DNA from: CAKSQF01 sp964568425
GTDB taxonomy: Bacteria > Bacillota > Clostridia > Oscillospirales > CAG-272
NCBI GenBank assembly: GCA_964568425.1
Contig: CAZMPO010000019.1
Coordinates: 1-35,284, forward strand
Direction: 5' to 3'
DNA length: 35,284 nt
Of the stretch, positions 23,001 through 31,923 are shown piece after piece; within the stretch, counting starts at the first letter, position 1, and each line of letters opens with the position of its first letter. A program made the translations under genes and the position numbers. The notes below the pieces were generated by a model. The model was not told the origin of the DNA. It saw only the letters and a program-made list of their open reading frames with translations, and did no database searches.

Positions 23001-24227
23001 ATGAAAAAGATCACATGTAAGATAACGGCGCTATGCCTGCTCGTCGTTTTGCTTTTCACCGCTTGCGCCGACGATATCGGCATGAATATTACGACGATCG
23101 GGGACATAACCACCGCATCGCCGACGACGACCACGACGAATTTGCCGCTGAGCAGTGCGTTGACGACAACGGAGACGCCGACCACAAACATCCCCGACCC
23201 GACGACGCCGAAGGTCGAGCCGACATATATAACGCTTCTTGCGGTCGGCGACAACCTGATGCACCTGCCTGTCGTGCAGAGCGGACAGAAGGTGGGCTAC
23301 GACAGCTTTTATAAAGAGCTCGAACCGATGATCAAGTCGGCGGATGTCGCGATCATCAACCAAGAGACGATATTCACCGACAAGACCCCCTCCGGCTACC
23401 CCGCATTCGGCACGCCGAAGGAGATCGGCGAGGCAGCCCTTGCGGCAGGATTTGACGTTTTCTCGACCGCCACCAATCATACGGCGGACAAGGGTGAGGA
23501 CGCAATATTGTACACGCTTGATTTTTGGGATAACCACCCCGAGGGACTGATGCTCGGACTCAACCGCGAAAAGGCTGATCGCACGCGCATCCCGTCCCTG
23601 ACCGTCAATGGCGTCAAGATCGGCTTCCTCAACTACACATACGGCATGAATGCGAGCCTGAAAAAGTGGTGGATGGTCGACATCCTCGACAAAAGCGACG
23701 ACGGCAAGGCTCTTATCGCCTCGCGCATCGAAAAGGCGAAAGAGGAGTGCGATTTCGTCGTCATGTGCGCGCATTGGGGGTCAGAATATGTGAACACCCC
23801 GACCGCGAGCGAGCAGACGTGGGCGCAGTTTTTCGCCGATTGCGGCGTCGATCTCGTCATCGGCACGCATCCGCACGTCGTCCAGCCCGTGATGGAGCTT
23901 GAGGGCAAGGACGGCAACAAGACGCTCGTTTACTATTCGCTCGGCAATTTTGTCCACAACCAAAACGATTTTGCGCCGAACATCGGCGGACTTGCGACGA
24001 TCAAGCTGATCTGCGACGAGGACGGCGTGCGTATCGACGAGTATAATCTGGTCGGCACGATGGTCGACTGCTACAAAAACGAGAACGGCGTAAGATGCTA
24101 CAGTGCCTGCCTCATCTCCGAAATGACCGAGGAACGCCTCAAAAAGCACATAAAATTCAGCAAAAAAACAGTCGCCGATTTCGAAAAAGAGTTCGAAAAA
24201 GCATCGACAGCATATCCGAAGAATTAG
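23001..24227 (+). CDS. CapA-family lipoprotein (PGA_cap metallophosphatase-like fold)
   Basis: A 408-residue surface lipoprotein. The signal peptide ends in LFTAC with lipidated Cys22, then a Thr/Pro-rich spacer (about 28-68) leads to the PGA_cap domain. Family motifs are LLAVGDNLMHLPV, ADVAIINQETIF, GFDVFSTATNHTADKG, FVVMCAHWGSEY, DLVIGTHPHVVQPV and VYYSLGNFV. CapA proteins act in poly-gamma-glutamate or polysaccharide capsule synthesis, but no capBC genes are near, so the role here is open. ATG 23001 is preferred over the TTG at 22989 because aggaagg is then 12 nt upstream. The stop codon TAG at 24225-24227 falls inside the first unit of a taggaat repeat array. Confidence 0.9.
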   Translation: MKKITCKITALCLLVVLLFTACADDIGMNITTIGDITTASPTTTTTNLPLSSALTTTETPTTNIPDPTTPKVEPTYITLLAVGDNLMHLPVVQSGQKVGYDSFYKELEPMIKSADVAIINQETIFTDKTPSGYPAFGTPKEIGEAALAAGFDVFSTATNHTADKGEDAILYTLDFWDNHPEGLMLGLNREKADRTRIPSLTVNGVKIGFLNYTYGMNASLKKWWMVDILDKSDDGKALIASRIEKAKEECDFVVMCAHWGSEYVNTPTASEQTWAQFFADCGVDLVIGTHPHVVQPVMELEGKDGNKTLVYYSLGNFVHNQNDFAPNIGGLATIKLICDEDGVRIDEYNLVGTMVDCYKNENGVRCYSACLISEMTEERLKKHIKFSKKTVADFEKEFEKASTAYPKN

Positions 24228-24698
24228 GAATTAGGAATTAGGAATTAGAAATTGGCGAGATTTGGGTATAATATCGCCGAGATATTACAAATAAAAATCC
24301 ATTTTCGCCCGAATGGGCGAAAATGTTCCTCACTTCTTACCTCTTACATCTTACCTATTACCTCAAATCCGCCGGGGCGATCATCGATCGCCCGACTCTT
24401 GGGTGATCGGGGGACGATATATCGGCAAAATGAATAATCAATCATTCGCGATTACAAATAAAAATCCATTTTCGCCCGAATGGGCGAAAATATTCCTCAC
24501 TTCTTACCTCTTACATCTTACCTATTACCTCAAATCCGCTAGGGGCGATCATCGATCGCCCGCCTCTTTGTTGATCGGGGGATGATATATCGGCAAAATG
24601 AATAATCAATCATTCGCGATTACAAATAAAATCCATTTTCGCCCGAATGGGCGAAAATGTTCCGCACTTCTTACCTCTTCACTATTACCTATTACCTT
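24223..24698. repeat. Composite intergenic repeat: taggaat array plus three tandem 167-bp units
   Basis: A taggaat array (24223-24250) begins at the capA stop. Three tandem units follow with a 167-bp period: the stem-loop cattttcgccc..gggcgaaaa(t) lies at 24300, 24467 and 24634. Each unit carries gttcctcacttcttacctc with cttacct-type heptamers. The first two also carry the near-palindrome gggcgatcatcgatcgccc, the module gatcgggggatgatatatcg (one variant gacg) and aatgaataatcaatcattcg. No gene is supported in this stretch. Short open frames across it simply repeat with the units. Confidence 0.88.
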
Positions 24699-24737
24699 AA
24701 TAAAAAATCGCCACCGATAAGGTGGCGAATTTTTATT
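24699..24737. terminator. Bidirectional terminator between capA-like and MBL-like genes
   Basis: Arms TCGCCACC (24708-24715) and GGTGGCGA (24721-24728) are flanked by aataaaaaa on the left and atttttatt on the right. It works for the minus-strand lipoprotein gene, whose stop codon it overlaps, and could also stop transcription from the left. Confidence 0.88.
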
Positions 24738-25674
24738 AATTAATCGGCGTGCCGTTGACTGCTACGGCGTCTTTGCTCATATCGACCTCTACACTGCCGT
24801 CGCGAGTGGCGTAGATCAGTGTCTTCGCGTTTGTCAGCGCGGTTATCGTTTTGACTTCCATCTGCGTCTTGTCGGCGTTATTCGAGCAGAATGCAACCGA
24901 ATATGTCGCCTTGAGGCTCTCGAACAGGCTGTCGTAGCTCTGATCGTAGATGCCGTAGTTCGGAACGGTGATAAGATCAAATGTCTTGCCGCCGAGATCA
25001 GAGACAAGCTCTGCCGTGCGCTCGCCCTTGATGCGCGAGGTCATGAGGAATGACTTACCCTCGTATTCGAGCGCGACTGCAAGCGAATTGCACTCGTCGT
25101 TCTCGTCAGAGGTCGTCGAGTAGTCCTTGTGAGGTGTGTAGATGGTCATCTTGACATCGCCGAGCGTGATCTCGGTATTCTCAGAGACCTTGGTTGCAGT
25201 GATGCCTGCGCCGCTCAGCGCATTTTCGAGCAGTGTGTAGCTGTTGCTTGCCTTGTTGTAGGCAGGAGTGAGAACATTCTTGAAGGTGACCTGCTTGGAC
25301 GAGATGATCGCAGGCAGACCGCCGATGTGCTTTTTCGAGTAGTTGGTCAGGATGAGATAGTCAATGTCCTTGATGTTCTTCTCGGCAAGATAGGTCAGCA
25401 CCTTGTCGGTCTTGTCGTCGGCGGCGGTGTCGATCATGACATTGCCTGCGGGTGTGCGGATGATGATGCAGGTCGATCTGCCCGCTTTGAGGAATTTGAA
25501 CTTGACCTTGCCGCTCTTTTCGGGGTCGTTTTTGTCAGTCTTGCCGACCGTTATGACATTTCCGTTTGCGTCGGTGACCGTGGTGGTGGAGTTTCCGTCT
25601 GTCGAGCATGCCGCGAGCGAGAGCACGAGCATTACTGCCGAGAGCAGGAGTGCGATGATTTTTTTGGTTTTCAT
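24736..25674 (-). CDS. Lipoprotein with degenerate metallo-beta-lactamase (ComEC-type) fold
   Basis: A 312-residue lipoprotein: signal peptide with lipobox SLAAC (Cys23), Thr/Asp/Asn-rich linker to about 55, then an MBL-like domain. The domain follows the ComEC C-terminal pattern: VKFKFLKAGRSTCIIIRTPA, NVMIDTAAD, DIDYLILTNYSKKHIGGLPA, CNSLAVALEYEGKSFLMTS. In active enzymes the loop reads T-H-x-H-x-D-H-x-G-G. Here it is T110-N-Y-S-K-K-H116-I-G-G, and the later TGD is T212-S-R214, so most metal ligands are gone. It is probably a non-catalytic surface protein. The ATG is preceded by aaaaggggga and by its own promoter. It ends in a shared terminator. Confidence 0.85.
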   Translation of the reverse strand: MKTKKIIALLLSAVMLVLSLAACSTDGNSTTTVTDANGNVITVGKTDKNDPEKSGKVKFKFLKAGRSTCIIIRTPAGNVMIDTAADDKTDKVLTYLAEKNIKDIDYLILTNYSKKHIGGLPAIISSKQVTFKNVLTPAYNKASNSYTLLENALSGAGITATKVSENTEITLGDVKMTIYTPHKDYSTTSDENDECNSLAVALEYEGKSFLMTSRIKGERTAELVSDLGGKTFDLITVPNYGIYDQSYDSLFESLKATYSVAFCSNNADKTQMEVKTITALTNAKTLIYATRDGSVEVDMSKDAVAVNGTPIN

Positions 25675-25713
25675 GAGGATGATCCCCCTTTTCGTGTTCG
25701 TTGGTTACTTGCT

Positions 25714-25742
25714 ATTATAAGTTGTAATTGTGAACCTGTCAT
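25714..25742 (-). promoter_or_regulatory. Sigma-A promoter for the MBL-like lipoprotein gene
   Basis: On the minus strand ATGACA (25742-25737) and TATAAT (25719-25714) are 17 bp apart. It begins only about 16 bp after the stop codon of the GH13 gene, so some read-through from the glycogen cluster is also possible. Confidence 0.75.
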
Positions 25743-25757
25743 TAATATTTACATAAA

Positions 25758-27677
25758 TTAACAAATTTTTCGAATAATTTGTCCGCTTTTCGGCAAAAGG
25801 TGACAGCGATCGACCCTCTTTCCCGAGATAAGCTCCTCGCCACCGATGTTGTCGATCGTGACAGCGGCGTCCGAGACGTTTACCGCGACAAAGATCTCGT
25901 GATCCGCCCCTTTGGCAAATCGACGAAATGCGAACACGCCCTCGGGCAGATCCTCGACCACCTCGAGCAGTCCGCCCGAAAAGAGCGGCTCGGAGCGTCT
26001 GATGTTCGAGAGATGCCTGTAATGCTCGACAAGGCTCTCGTCCTGCCGCGCCTTGACAAAGGGCATGCGGTTGAACGGGTCGCGATAGCCCTCCATGCCG
26101 CCCTCGTCGCCGTAATAGACGCAGGGAAGCCCGGGCAGGGTGAAGATGAGTATCGCGCACAGCTTGAGAAGCTCTATCCCGTGTGCCCGCTGCTCGGGCG
26201 AAAGCTTTGCCGTCGCAAGCTCGGATGCAGGTCTGCCGCCCTCGTCATCGCCGACCAAGACGGTCAGAATGCGCTCGGTGTCGTGCGTGCCGAGGAAATT
26301 CATCAACAGATCGGATGCGGATTTGGGGTAATGCGAGTAGAGCAGGGCGGTCGCCTCAAAAAGCTCGGAGCGGTCGCCCGATCTCACGAATTTGACAATT
26401 CCGTTTCTCAGCGGATAGTTCATGACCGAGTCGAGCCTGTCGCCCCTGAAATATTTGCGCCTTGTGCCGTACGCCGATTTGTTGGACGCATCCTCCCAGA
26501 CCTCGCCGAATATCGGCGCGTCGGGGTCGCATTCCCTCACCCTTTTGCAGAGCGAAGCAAGGAATGTGTCGGACAGCTCGTCGGCAACGTCGAGCCGCCA
26601 GCCTGCGACACCCATGTTCGTGTATTTCGCGATCACGCCGTTGTCGCCGCAAATGAAGTCGGTGTAGGACCTGTTTGTCGTGTCGACCGCAGGCAGGACG
26701 TCAATGCCCCACCAACAGCGGTATTTGTCGGGATAATTTGTGAAATCGTACCAATCAAAATAGGGCGACGATCGGTCGCGATAGGCACCGCTCTCTCCGT
26801 ATCTGCCGCTTTTGTTGAAATATTTGCTGTCCGAGCCGGTGTGATTGAACACGCCGTCAAGGATAACGCCGATCCCCCGCTCTGCCGCCGCCGCGATCAG
26901 AGCCGCGAGAGCCTTGTCACCGCCGAACATCTCGTCGACCTTCATATAGTCGCCCGTGTCGTATTTGTGGTTCGAATACGCTTCGAAGATGGGCGAGAGG
27001 TAGATCAGGCTGACGCCGAGGGACGACAGATAGTCAAGCTCGTCGATAACGCCCCAAAGATTGCCGCCGAAAAATTTGTTGTTGCGGACAAATCCGCCGC
27101 GACGCTCGGCAAACTCGGGAATGCCGCCCTCCCAATCGGGGTCGAGCAGGGCATCCTCGCGCAGGGGCATCTTGACGCTCCCCTTGGCAAATCGGTCGAC
27201 GAATATGTGATATATCATTCCGCCCGACCATTTCGAGGGTGCAAACGGGTCGGCGTGGCTGACCGTCAGCTGAAAGCCGTCGTAATTTTCCCACGCGTAT
27301 GATAGCCTCGGCTTGTAGGATGTCATATTTTGCGAAAGGCGCAGTCTGCCGTAGCCGCTCTCGAAGACCGCCGTGTACCAGAGCAGGGCATCGCGCTCGC
27401 CCTCGGGGCAGAGCTCGATCAAATCAAGGCTTGCCGAGTAGGTCTCGATCAGTGCCCCCGGGGCACTTGTCAACTCAAGAGCGAGAGAGAGCCGCTCGCC
27501 GTCCGAGTCTCTGTAAAACTCAAGGGTCGGACGATAGACGCCCAGTTCGCGAGGGGCAGATAAATTAAATGTCAGCCTGTCATCATTTGAAAAAACACCG
27601 AAAAGACCGCCAAAGTCGGTCTTTTCGGAGATTTTCGAAAAAACAAGCTCATCTGTGAGTTTTTTCGGAACAAACAT
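25758..27677 (-). CDS. GH13 alpha-amylase-family enzyme (neopullulanase/maltogenic type)
   Basis: A 639-residue cytoplasmic glycoside hydrolase without signal peptide. An N-terminal beta domain (about 1-150) precedes the (beta/alpha)8 barrel that starts at GGMIYHIFVDRFAKG. The four GH13 blocks are present: DGVFNH (D274-H279), GWRLDVADE with nucleophile D363, FGEVWED with acid/base E392, and GTHDTE with H465-D466. A C-terminal beta domain ends near VDRCHLLPKSGQIIRK. The N-terminal domain and intracellular location suggest cleavage of maltodextrins or limit dextrins for the glycogen phosphorylase encoded just upstream (3 bp gap). Neopullulanase, cyclomaltodextrinase and maltogenic amylase cannot be told apart from sequence alone. 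Confidence 0.93.
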   Translation of the reverse strand: MFVPKKLTDELVFSKISEKTDFGGLFGVFSNDDRLTFNLSAPRELGVYRPTLEFYRDSDGERLSLALELTSAPGALIETYSASLDLIELCPEGERDALLWYTAVFESGYGRLRLSQNMTSYKPRLSYAWENYDGFQLTVSHADPFAPSKWSGGMIYHIFVDRFAKGSVKMPLREDALLDPDWEGGIPEFAERRGGFVRNNKFFGGNLWGVIDELDYLSSLGVSLIYLSPIFEAYSNHKYDTGDYMKVDEMFGGDKALAALIAAAAERGIGVILDGVFNHTGSDSKYFNKSGRYGESGAYRDRSSPYFDWYDFTNYPDKYRCWWGIDVLPAVDTTNRSYTDFICGDNGVIAKYTNMGVAGWRLDVADELSDTFLASLCKRVRECDPDAPIFGEVWEDASNKSAYGTRRKYFRGDRLDSVMNYPLRNGIVKFVRSGDRSELFEATALLYSHYPKSASDLLMNFLGTHDTERILTVLVGDDEGGRPASELATAKLSPEQRAHGIELLKLCAILIFTLPGLPCVYYGDEGGMEGYRDPFNRMPFVKARQDESLVEHYRHLSNIRRSEPLFSGGLLEVVEDLPEGVFAFRRFAKGADHEIFVAVNVSDAAVTIDNIGGEELISGKRVDRCHLLPKSGQIIRKIC

Positions 27678-27680
27678 AGA

Positions 27681-30188
27681 TCACTCGTTTTCTGCCTTTA
27701 TCGGGCTGATGTGCCAGATGTTCTTTGCGTATTCGTCGATCGCGCGGTCGGCAGAGAATATGCCGGCGCGGGCGATGTTGACAAGCGATTTTTTCTCCCA
27801 AACACCGCGGTCGGCGTAGTCGGAGAGCAGTTCTTTGTGCTTTGCGAGATAGCTGTCGAAGTCGGCAAGGCACATATACGGGTCGGGCACGCCCGGTCCC
27901 ATGAGCAGATAGTTGTAGAAGCTTGTGTAATCGTTGCCGTTAAATCCAACCTTGAGCTGATCGACCGCATCATGGAGGATGGGACTTCTGTTGTAGAAGT
28001 CGGCGGAATGATATCCGCTCTGCCAGAGCGAGTCGACCTCGGGGGTGGTCAGACCGAAGATATAGACATTGTCCGCGCCGACCGCCTCTGCGATCTCGAC
28101 GTTCGCGCCGTCAAGCGTTCCCAAGGTGAGCGCGCCGTTTATCATGAGCTTCATGTTGCCCGTGCCGCTTGCCTCTTTGCCGGCAAGCGAGATCTGCTCG
28201 GAGATGTCGGCGGATGGGATGAGCACCTCGGCAAGCGAGACATTGTAATCCTCGGCGAAAACGACCCTCATCTTGTTGCGCAGTACACTGTCACGCTCGA
28301 TCTCGGCGGAGATGTCGCAGATGAGCCTGATCGTCTGCTTTGCGATGAAATACGAGGGCGCAGCCTTTGCCGCAAATATAAATGTCTGCGGCGGAAGATC
28401 GATGCCGGGGTTTTCTTTCAGCATCCTGTAGTAGGATATTATGCGCAGAGCGTTGAGCATCTGCCTCTTGTATTCGTGCATGCGCTTGACCTGAACGTCG
28501 AAGATCGAGTCGGGGTCGAGCGTGATGCCCGTCTTTTTTGCGTAGTAATTGGAGAAACGAACCTTGTTTTCGCGCTTGATGGCGTAAAGTCGGTCGAGTA
28601 CCGATGCGTCGGAGGCGTATTTTTCAAATTTTGCAAGCTCCTCGGCGTGCTTTCTGTATCCCGTGCCGATCGTTTCGTCAAGCAGAGCGCAAAGTCCCGG
28701 GTTCGAGTAGCAGAGCCAACGACGGTGAGCGATGCCGTTGGTCACATTGGTGAATTTCTCGGGAGTGTATTCGTAAAAATCCGAGAAGACGGTCTTTGTC
28801 AGAATGTCCGAGTGGAGCTTTGACACGCCGTTGACCGTGTGCGAGCCGACGACCGACAGATTTGCCATCTTGACGCGATTGCCTGCGATGATCGACATGT
28901 GCGTGATCCTGTCCCAGTCGCCCGGGTAGCATTTCCACAGATCCGCACAGAAGCGGCGGTTGATCTCGCAAACGATCTGGTGGATCCTGGGCATGACATA
29001 TTTGAACAGTCCCTCGTCCCAGGTCTCAAGTGCCTCGGGCAGGACGGTGTGGTTGGTGTAGGAAACGGTCTTTATGACGGTGTTCCATGCGTCATCCCAC
29101 GAATAGGAATATGTGTCGGTCAGGATGCGGATAAGCTCGGGCACGACCAGCGCGGGATGGGTGTCGTTGATGTGGATCGCTACCTTGTCGGCAAAATTCT
29201 CAAGCGTGCCGTAGCTGCGCAGGTGATCGGCGATGATCGATTGAAGCGATGCGCAGACCAGGAAATACTGCTGCTTTAAGCGGAGCGTTCTGCCGCCGTC
29301 GTGGTTGTCGGCAGGGTAGAGCACCTTCGAGATGATCTCCGCCTTGTTCGACTCCTCCATCGCCTGGAAATAATCGCCTTGCGAGAAGAGCCCCATGTTG
29401 AACTGATTGGTCTTGACCGCCTTCCACAGACGAAGCGAGTTGACCGCCTTGCTGTCTGCGCCCGAGATCATCATGTCGTAGGGGACAGCCTGAACCTCGG
29501 TGTAGTCGGTGTGGATGACATCGTGCCTGCCGTTCTCCCATTTTTCGGTGATGTTGCCGCCGAAACGAACGGTGCAGGTCTTGTCGGTACGCGGGACGAG
29601 CCAGCACTCGCCCGAGGGGAGCCAAATGTCGGGCAGCTCGATCTGCTGTCCGTCAACGATCTTCTGCTTGAACAGACCGTACTCGTAAAGGATCGAAAAT
29701 CCGGTCGCCGAATAGTCAAGCGTCGTCAGCGCATCCATAAAGCATGCCGCAAGTCTGCCGAGACCTCCGTTGCCGAGTCCGGGATTGTCCTCGTGCTCGT
29801 AGAGGTCCTCAATGTTGTAGCCCCATGATGCGAGCAGCTCACGGTATTCTTTTTCAAGACCGAGGTTCATGAGATTGTTTTTAAGCGATTTTCCGATCAA
29901 AAACTCCATGCAGAGATAGTAGATCTTCTTGCCTTCCTTGTTTTTGACATTCTGCTTGAACTCGGTGCGCTTGTGAGAGAGGATGTCCTTGACCGAAAGA
30001 ATAACGGCTTTGTATATCTGATCGGCGTTTGCCTCGTCGGGGGTGGTCCCGAAGAATTTTGACAGCTTGTCGGTGATGTCGCGACGCACCGTCGCGTCCT
30101 TTGATTGCCTTACCGTCTTTTTGGTCAGCTTGACTGCCTTTACCTTTTCGGTCTTGATCTCTTCACCGGTTTCAATTTTCTTTACCAT
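27681..30188 (-). CDS. glgP: Glycogen/maltodextrin phosphorylase
   Basis: An 835-residue GT35 phosphorylase that releases glucose-1-phosphate from alpha-1,4-glucan ends using phosphate and PLP. A Lys-rich N-terminal extension of about 40 residues (KTEKVKAVKLTKKTVRQSKD) precedes the family core: KIYYLCMEFLIGKSLKNNL, GLGNGGLGRLAACFMDAL, and FNVRKFFR-like equivalents through INDTHPALVVPEL. The PLP site is EASGTGNMKLMINGALTLGT with Lys680. Length and order are normal apart from the N-terminal extension. A Shine-Dalgarno-like aaagga lies about 12 nt upstream of the ATG. The GH13 gene follows after 3 bp, so the two form an operon for glucan breakdown. Confidence 0.96.
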   Translation of the reverse strand: MVKKIETGEEIKTEKVKAVKLTKKTVRQSKDATVRRDITDKLSKFFGTTPDEANADQIYKAVILSVKDILSHKRTEFKQNVKNKEGKKIYYLCMEFLIGKSLKNNLMNLGLEKEYRELLASWGYNIEDLYEHEDNPGLGNGGLGRLAACFMDALTTLDYSATGFSILYEYGLFKQKIVDGQQIELPDIWLPSGECWLVPRTDKTCTVRFGGNITEKWENGRHDVIHTDYTEVQAVPYDMMISGADSKAVNSLRLWKAVKTNQFNMGLFSQGDYFQAMEESNKAEIISKVLYPADNHDGGRTLRLKQQYFLVCASLQSIIADHLRSYGTLENFADKVAIHINDTHPALVVPELIRILTDTYSYSWDDAWNTVIKTVSYTNHTVLPEALETWDEGLFKYVMPRIHQIVCEINRRFCADLWKCYPGDWDRITHMSIIAGNRVKMANLSVVGSHTVNGVSKLHSDILTKTVFSDFYEYTPEKFTNVTNGIAHRRWLCYSNPGLCALLDETIGTGYRKHAEELAKFEKYASDASVLDRLYAIKRENKVRFSNYYAKKTGITLDPDSIFDVQVKRMHEYKRQMLNALRIISYYRMLKENPGIDLPPQTFIFAAKAAPSYFIAKQTIRLICDISAEIERDSVLRNKMRVVFAEDYNVSLAEVLIPSADISEQISLAGKEASGTGNMKLMINGALTLGTLDGANVEIAEAVGADNVYIFGLTTPEVDSLWQSGYHSADFYNRSPILHDAVDQLKVGFNGNDYTSFYNYLLMGPGVPDPYMCLADFDSYLAKHKELLSDYADRGVWEKKSLVNIARAGIFSADRAIDEYAKNIWHISPIKAENE

Positions 30189-30217
30189 TTAATTAAGTGT
30201 TCCTTTCATATGACGAA

Positions 30218-30480
30218 AAAATTAGGAATTAGGAATTAGGAATTAGGAATTTGCGGGGTTTTGGTGTTTGGGTGGGTTGATTTATTGTTCGATCGTGCCA
30301 ATCGCAAAACATCATCCCTGTTGCCGATACGACCAATCCCCCACCCTATTATTTCAAATAAAATTCCTCACTTCTTACTTCTTACCTCTTACATCTTACC
30401 TCAAATCCGCCTCTTTGTTGATCGGGGGATAATATATCGGCGTGATGTATAATCAATTACCACCGTGTGATGGACATTGC
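30218..30480. repeat. Intergenic repeat block upstream of glgP
   Basis: In order: a taggaat array (30221-30251); a module with cgatcgtgccaatcgcaaaac (near 30290) also found near 14481 and 34800; attcctcacttcttacttc with cttacct-type heptamers (30362-30406); and the module gatcgggggataatatatcgg (near 30420). No stem-loop of the cattttcgccc type is present in this copy. It lies between glgA and glgP, and no gene or clear promoter is visible within 30189-30484. Confidence 0.8.
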
Positions 30481-30484
30481 CCCA

Positions 30485-31909
30485 TCAAAACATCGACTTG
30501 TAGACTTCCATATATCTTTTTGCGGATGCGTCCCAGGTGAAATCGCTGGTCATGGCGTTTTTGACCAGCTTTTTCCATGACGGCTTGTCGTAATAAAGCT
30601 CAAGCGCGCGTCCGACGGCATCCTTCATTTCGTAAGGCGAGAAGGCGTAGAAGGTGACGCCGTTGCCCTCGCCGCTTGATCTGTCGAATGCTTTGATCGT
30701 GTCGTAAAGTCCGCCCGTCTCTCTGACCACAGGGACCGCACCGTAACGGCAGGCGATCATCTGTGACAGTCCGCAGGGCTCCGATTGACTTGGCATTAAG
30801 AAGATGTCCGCGGCGGCATAGATCCTGCGAGAGAGCTCCTTGTCAAATTTGATCAGCGCGCGAACCTTCTCGGGATAGTATCCCTCAAGTCCTCGGAAAT
30901 AATTCTCGTAATCCTGCTCGCCCGTGCCGAGAACGACAAATTGCGACTCTCCCTGCATGATCTCGCCGAGCATCGCACGCACGAGATCAAGCCCCTTGGG
31001 AGCGACCAGTCTTGTGACCATCGCGATCAGCGGCTTGTCGGGCTCGATCGGAAGTCCAAGCTCTGCCTGAAGCGCGGCTTTGTTGGACGCCTTGCCCGAG
31101 AATGTGTGGTATTTCGCGCTGTAGTGACTGCCGCCCAGAACCGGGTCGGTGAGCGGATTGTAATAATCGTTGTCGATGCCGTTCACGATGCCGCAGGATT
31201 TTGACGCATACTGTGCGATTATGCCCGAGAGTCCGTGCGCGTAATAGGGCATGCGGATCTCCTCGCTGTAACGCTCGCTGACCGTCGTCAGCTTGTCACA
31301 GCAGACTATCGCGCCCTTGGTGAGGTTTATGCAACCATCATATTCAAGCTCGGGCAGATCGGTCTCCCAAAGGGAGAAGACGTCGCCGATGATCGATTTC
31401 GGGAATTTGCCCTGATATTCGATGTTGTGGATGGTGTATACCGTGCGCGTGTTCGGATAATTCTGCTGTTTGCGCAGATATATTATCGAAAGTGCCGCCT
31501 GCCAGTCGTTTGCGTGGAGCAGATCGGGGGTAAATCCGATTCGCGGGAGCATTTCGACAGCTGCCTTGCAGAAGAATGCGTAACGCTCGCCGTCGTCAAA
31601 CTCGCCGTAAACATTCGGGCGATTGAAATAATAGTCGTTTGCGATGAAATAATAGGTCACGCCGTCCTTTTCGAGCATTTTGACCTCGGCATGCTGAACA
31701 CGCCAGGCAAGATGGACCTCAAATGACGCTACGGTGATCATTTGGTCGATCCAAAAGGATGTGATCTTTGAGTGAAGCGGCAGAACGACACGAACATCGT
31801 TCGAGCTGTCCTCGCGAGCGATCGCCGCAGGGAGCGAGCCGAGCACGTCCCCGAGTCCGCCCGTAGAAGCAAACGGCACAGCCTCGCCGCCGACATAGAG
31901 TATTTTCAT
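30485..31909 (-). CDS. glgA: Glycogen synthase (ADP-glucose dependent, GT5)
   Basis: A 474-residue cytoplasmic enzyme that transfers glucose from ADP-glucose to growing alpha-1,4-glucan. The N-terminal ADP-glucose motif KTGGL of the E. coli enzyme appears as S15-T-G-G-L here. Other GT5 landmarks are LLHANDWQAAL, YTIHNIEYQGKFP, VNGIDNDYYNP, VTRLVAPKGLDL and the C-terminal donor site PSQSEPCGLSQMIACRYGAV with ETGGLYDTI. Length is normal. The ATG follows a strong aaaggagg. A taggaat array starts only a few nucleotides upstream of that ribosome site. The Ser in place of Lys is, as I recall, frequent in clostridial GlgA, so I do not treat the enzyme as inactive. Confidence 0.95.
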   Translation of the reverse strand: MKILYVGGEAVPFASTGGLGDVLGSLPAAIAREDSSNDVRVVLPLHSKITSFWIDQMITVASFEVHLAWRVQHAEVKMLEKDGVTYYFIANDYYFNRPNVYGEFDDGERYAFFCKAAVEMLPRIGFTPDLLHANDWQAALSIIYLRKQQNYPNTRTVYTIHNIEYQGKFPKSIIGDVFSLWETDLPELEYDGCINLTKGAIVCCDKLTTVSERYSEEIRMPYYAHGLSGIIAQYASKSCGIVNGIDNDYYNPLTDPVLGGSHYSAKYHTFSGKASNKAALQAELGLPIEPDKPLIAMVTRLVAPKGLDLVRAMLGEIMQGESQFVVLGTGEQDYENYFRGLEGYYPEKVRALIKFDKELSRRIYAAADIFLMPSQSEPCGLSQMIACRYGAVPVVRETGGLYDTIKAFDRSSGEGNGVTFYAFSPYEMKDAVGRALELYYDKPSWKKLVKNAMTSDFTWDASAKRYMEVYKSMF

Positions 31910-31923
31910 GGAAACCTCCTTTG

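Noticed and set aside
24252..24585. Small repeated reading frames (MGENVPHFLPLTSYLLPQ and similar)
   Set aside because: They are translations of the repeat units themselves, recur wherever the modules do in different contexts, and have no ribosome sites.
24223..24698. CRISPR array
   Set aside because: The 167-bp units are nearly identical throughout, there are no short repeats separated by unique spacers, and no cas genes are present. The heptamers are contiguous.
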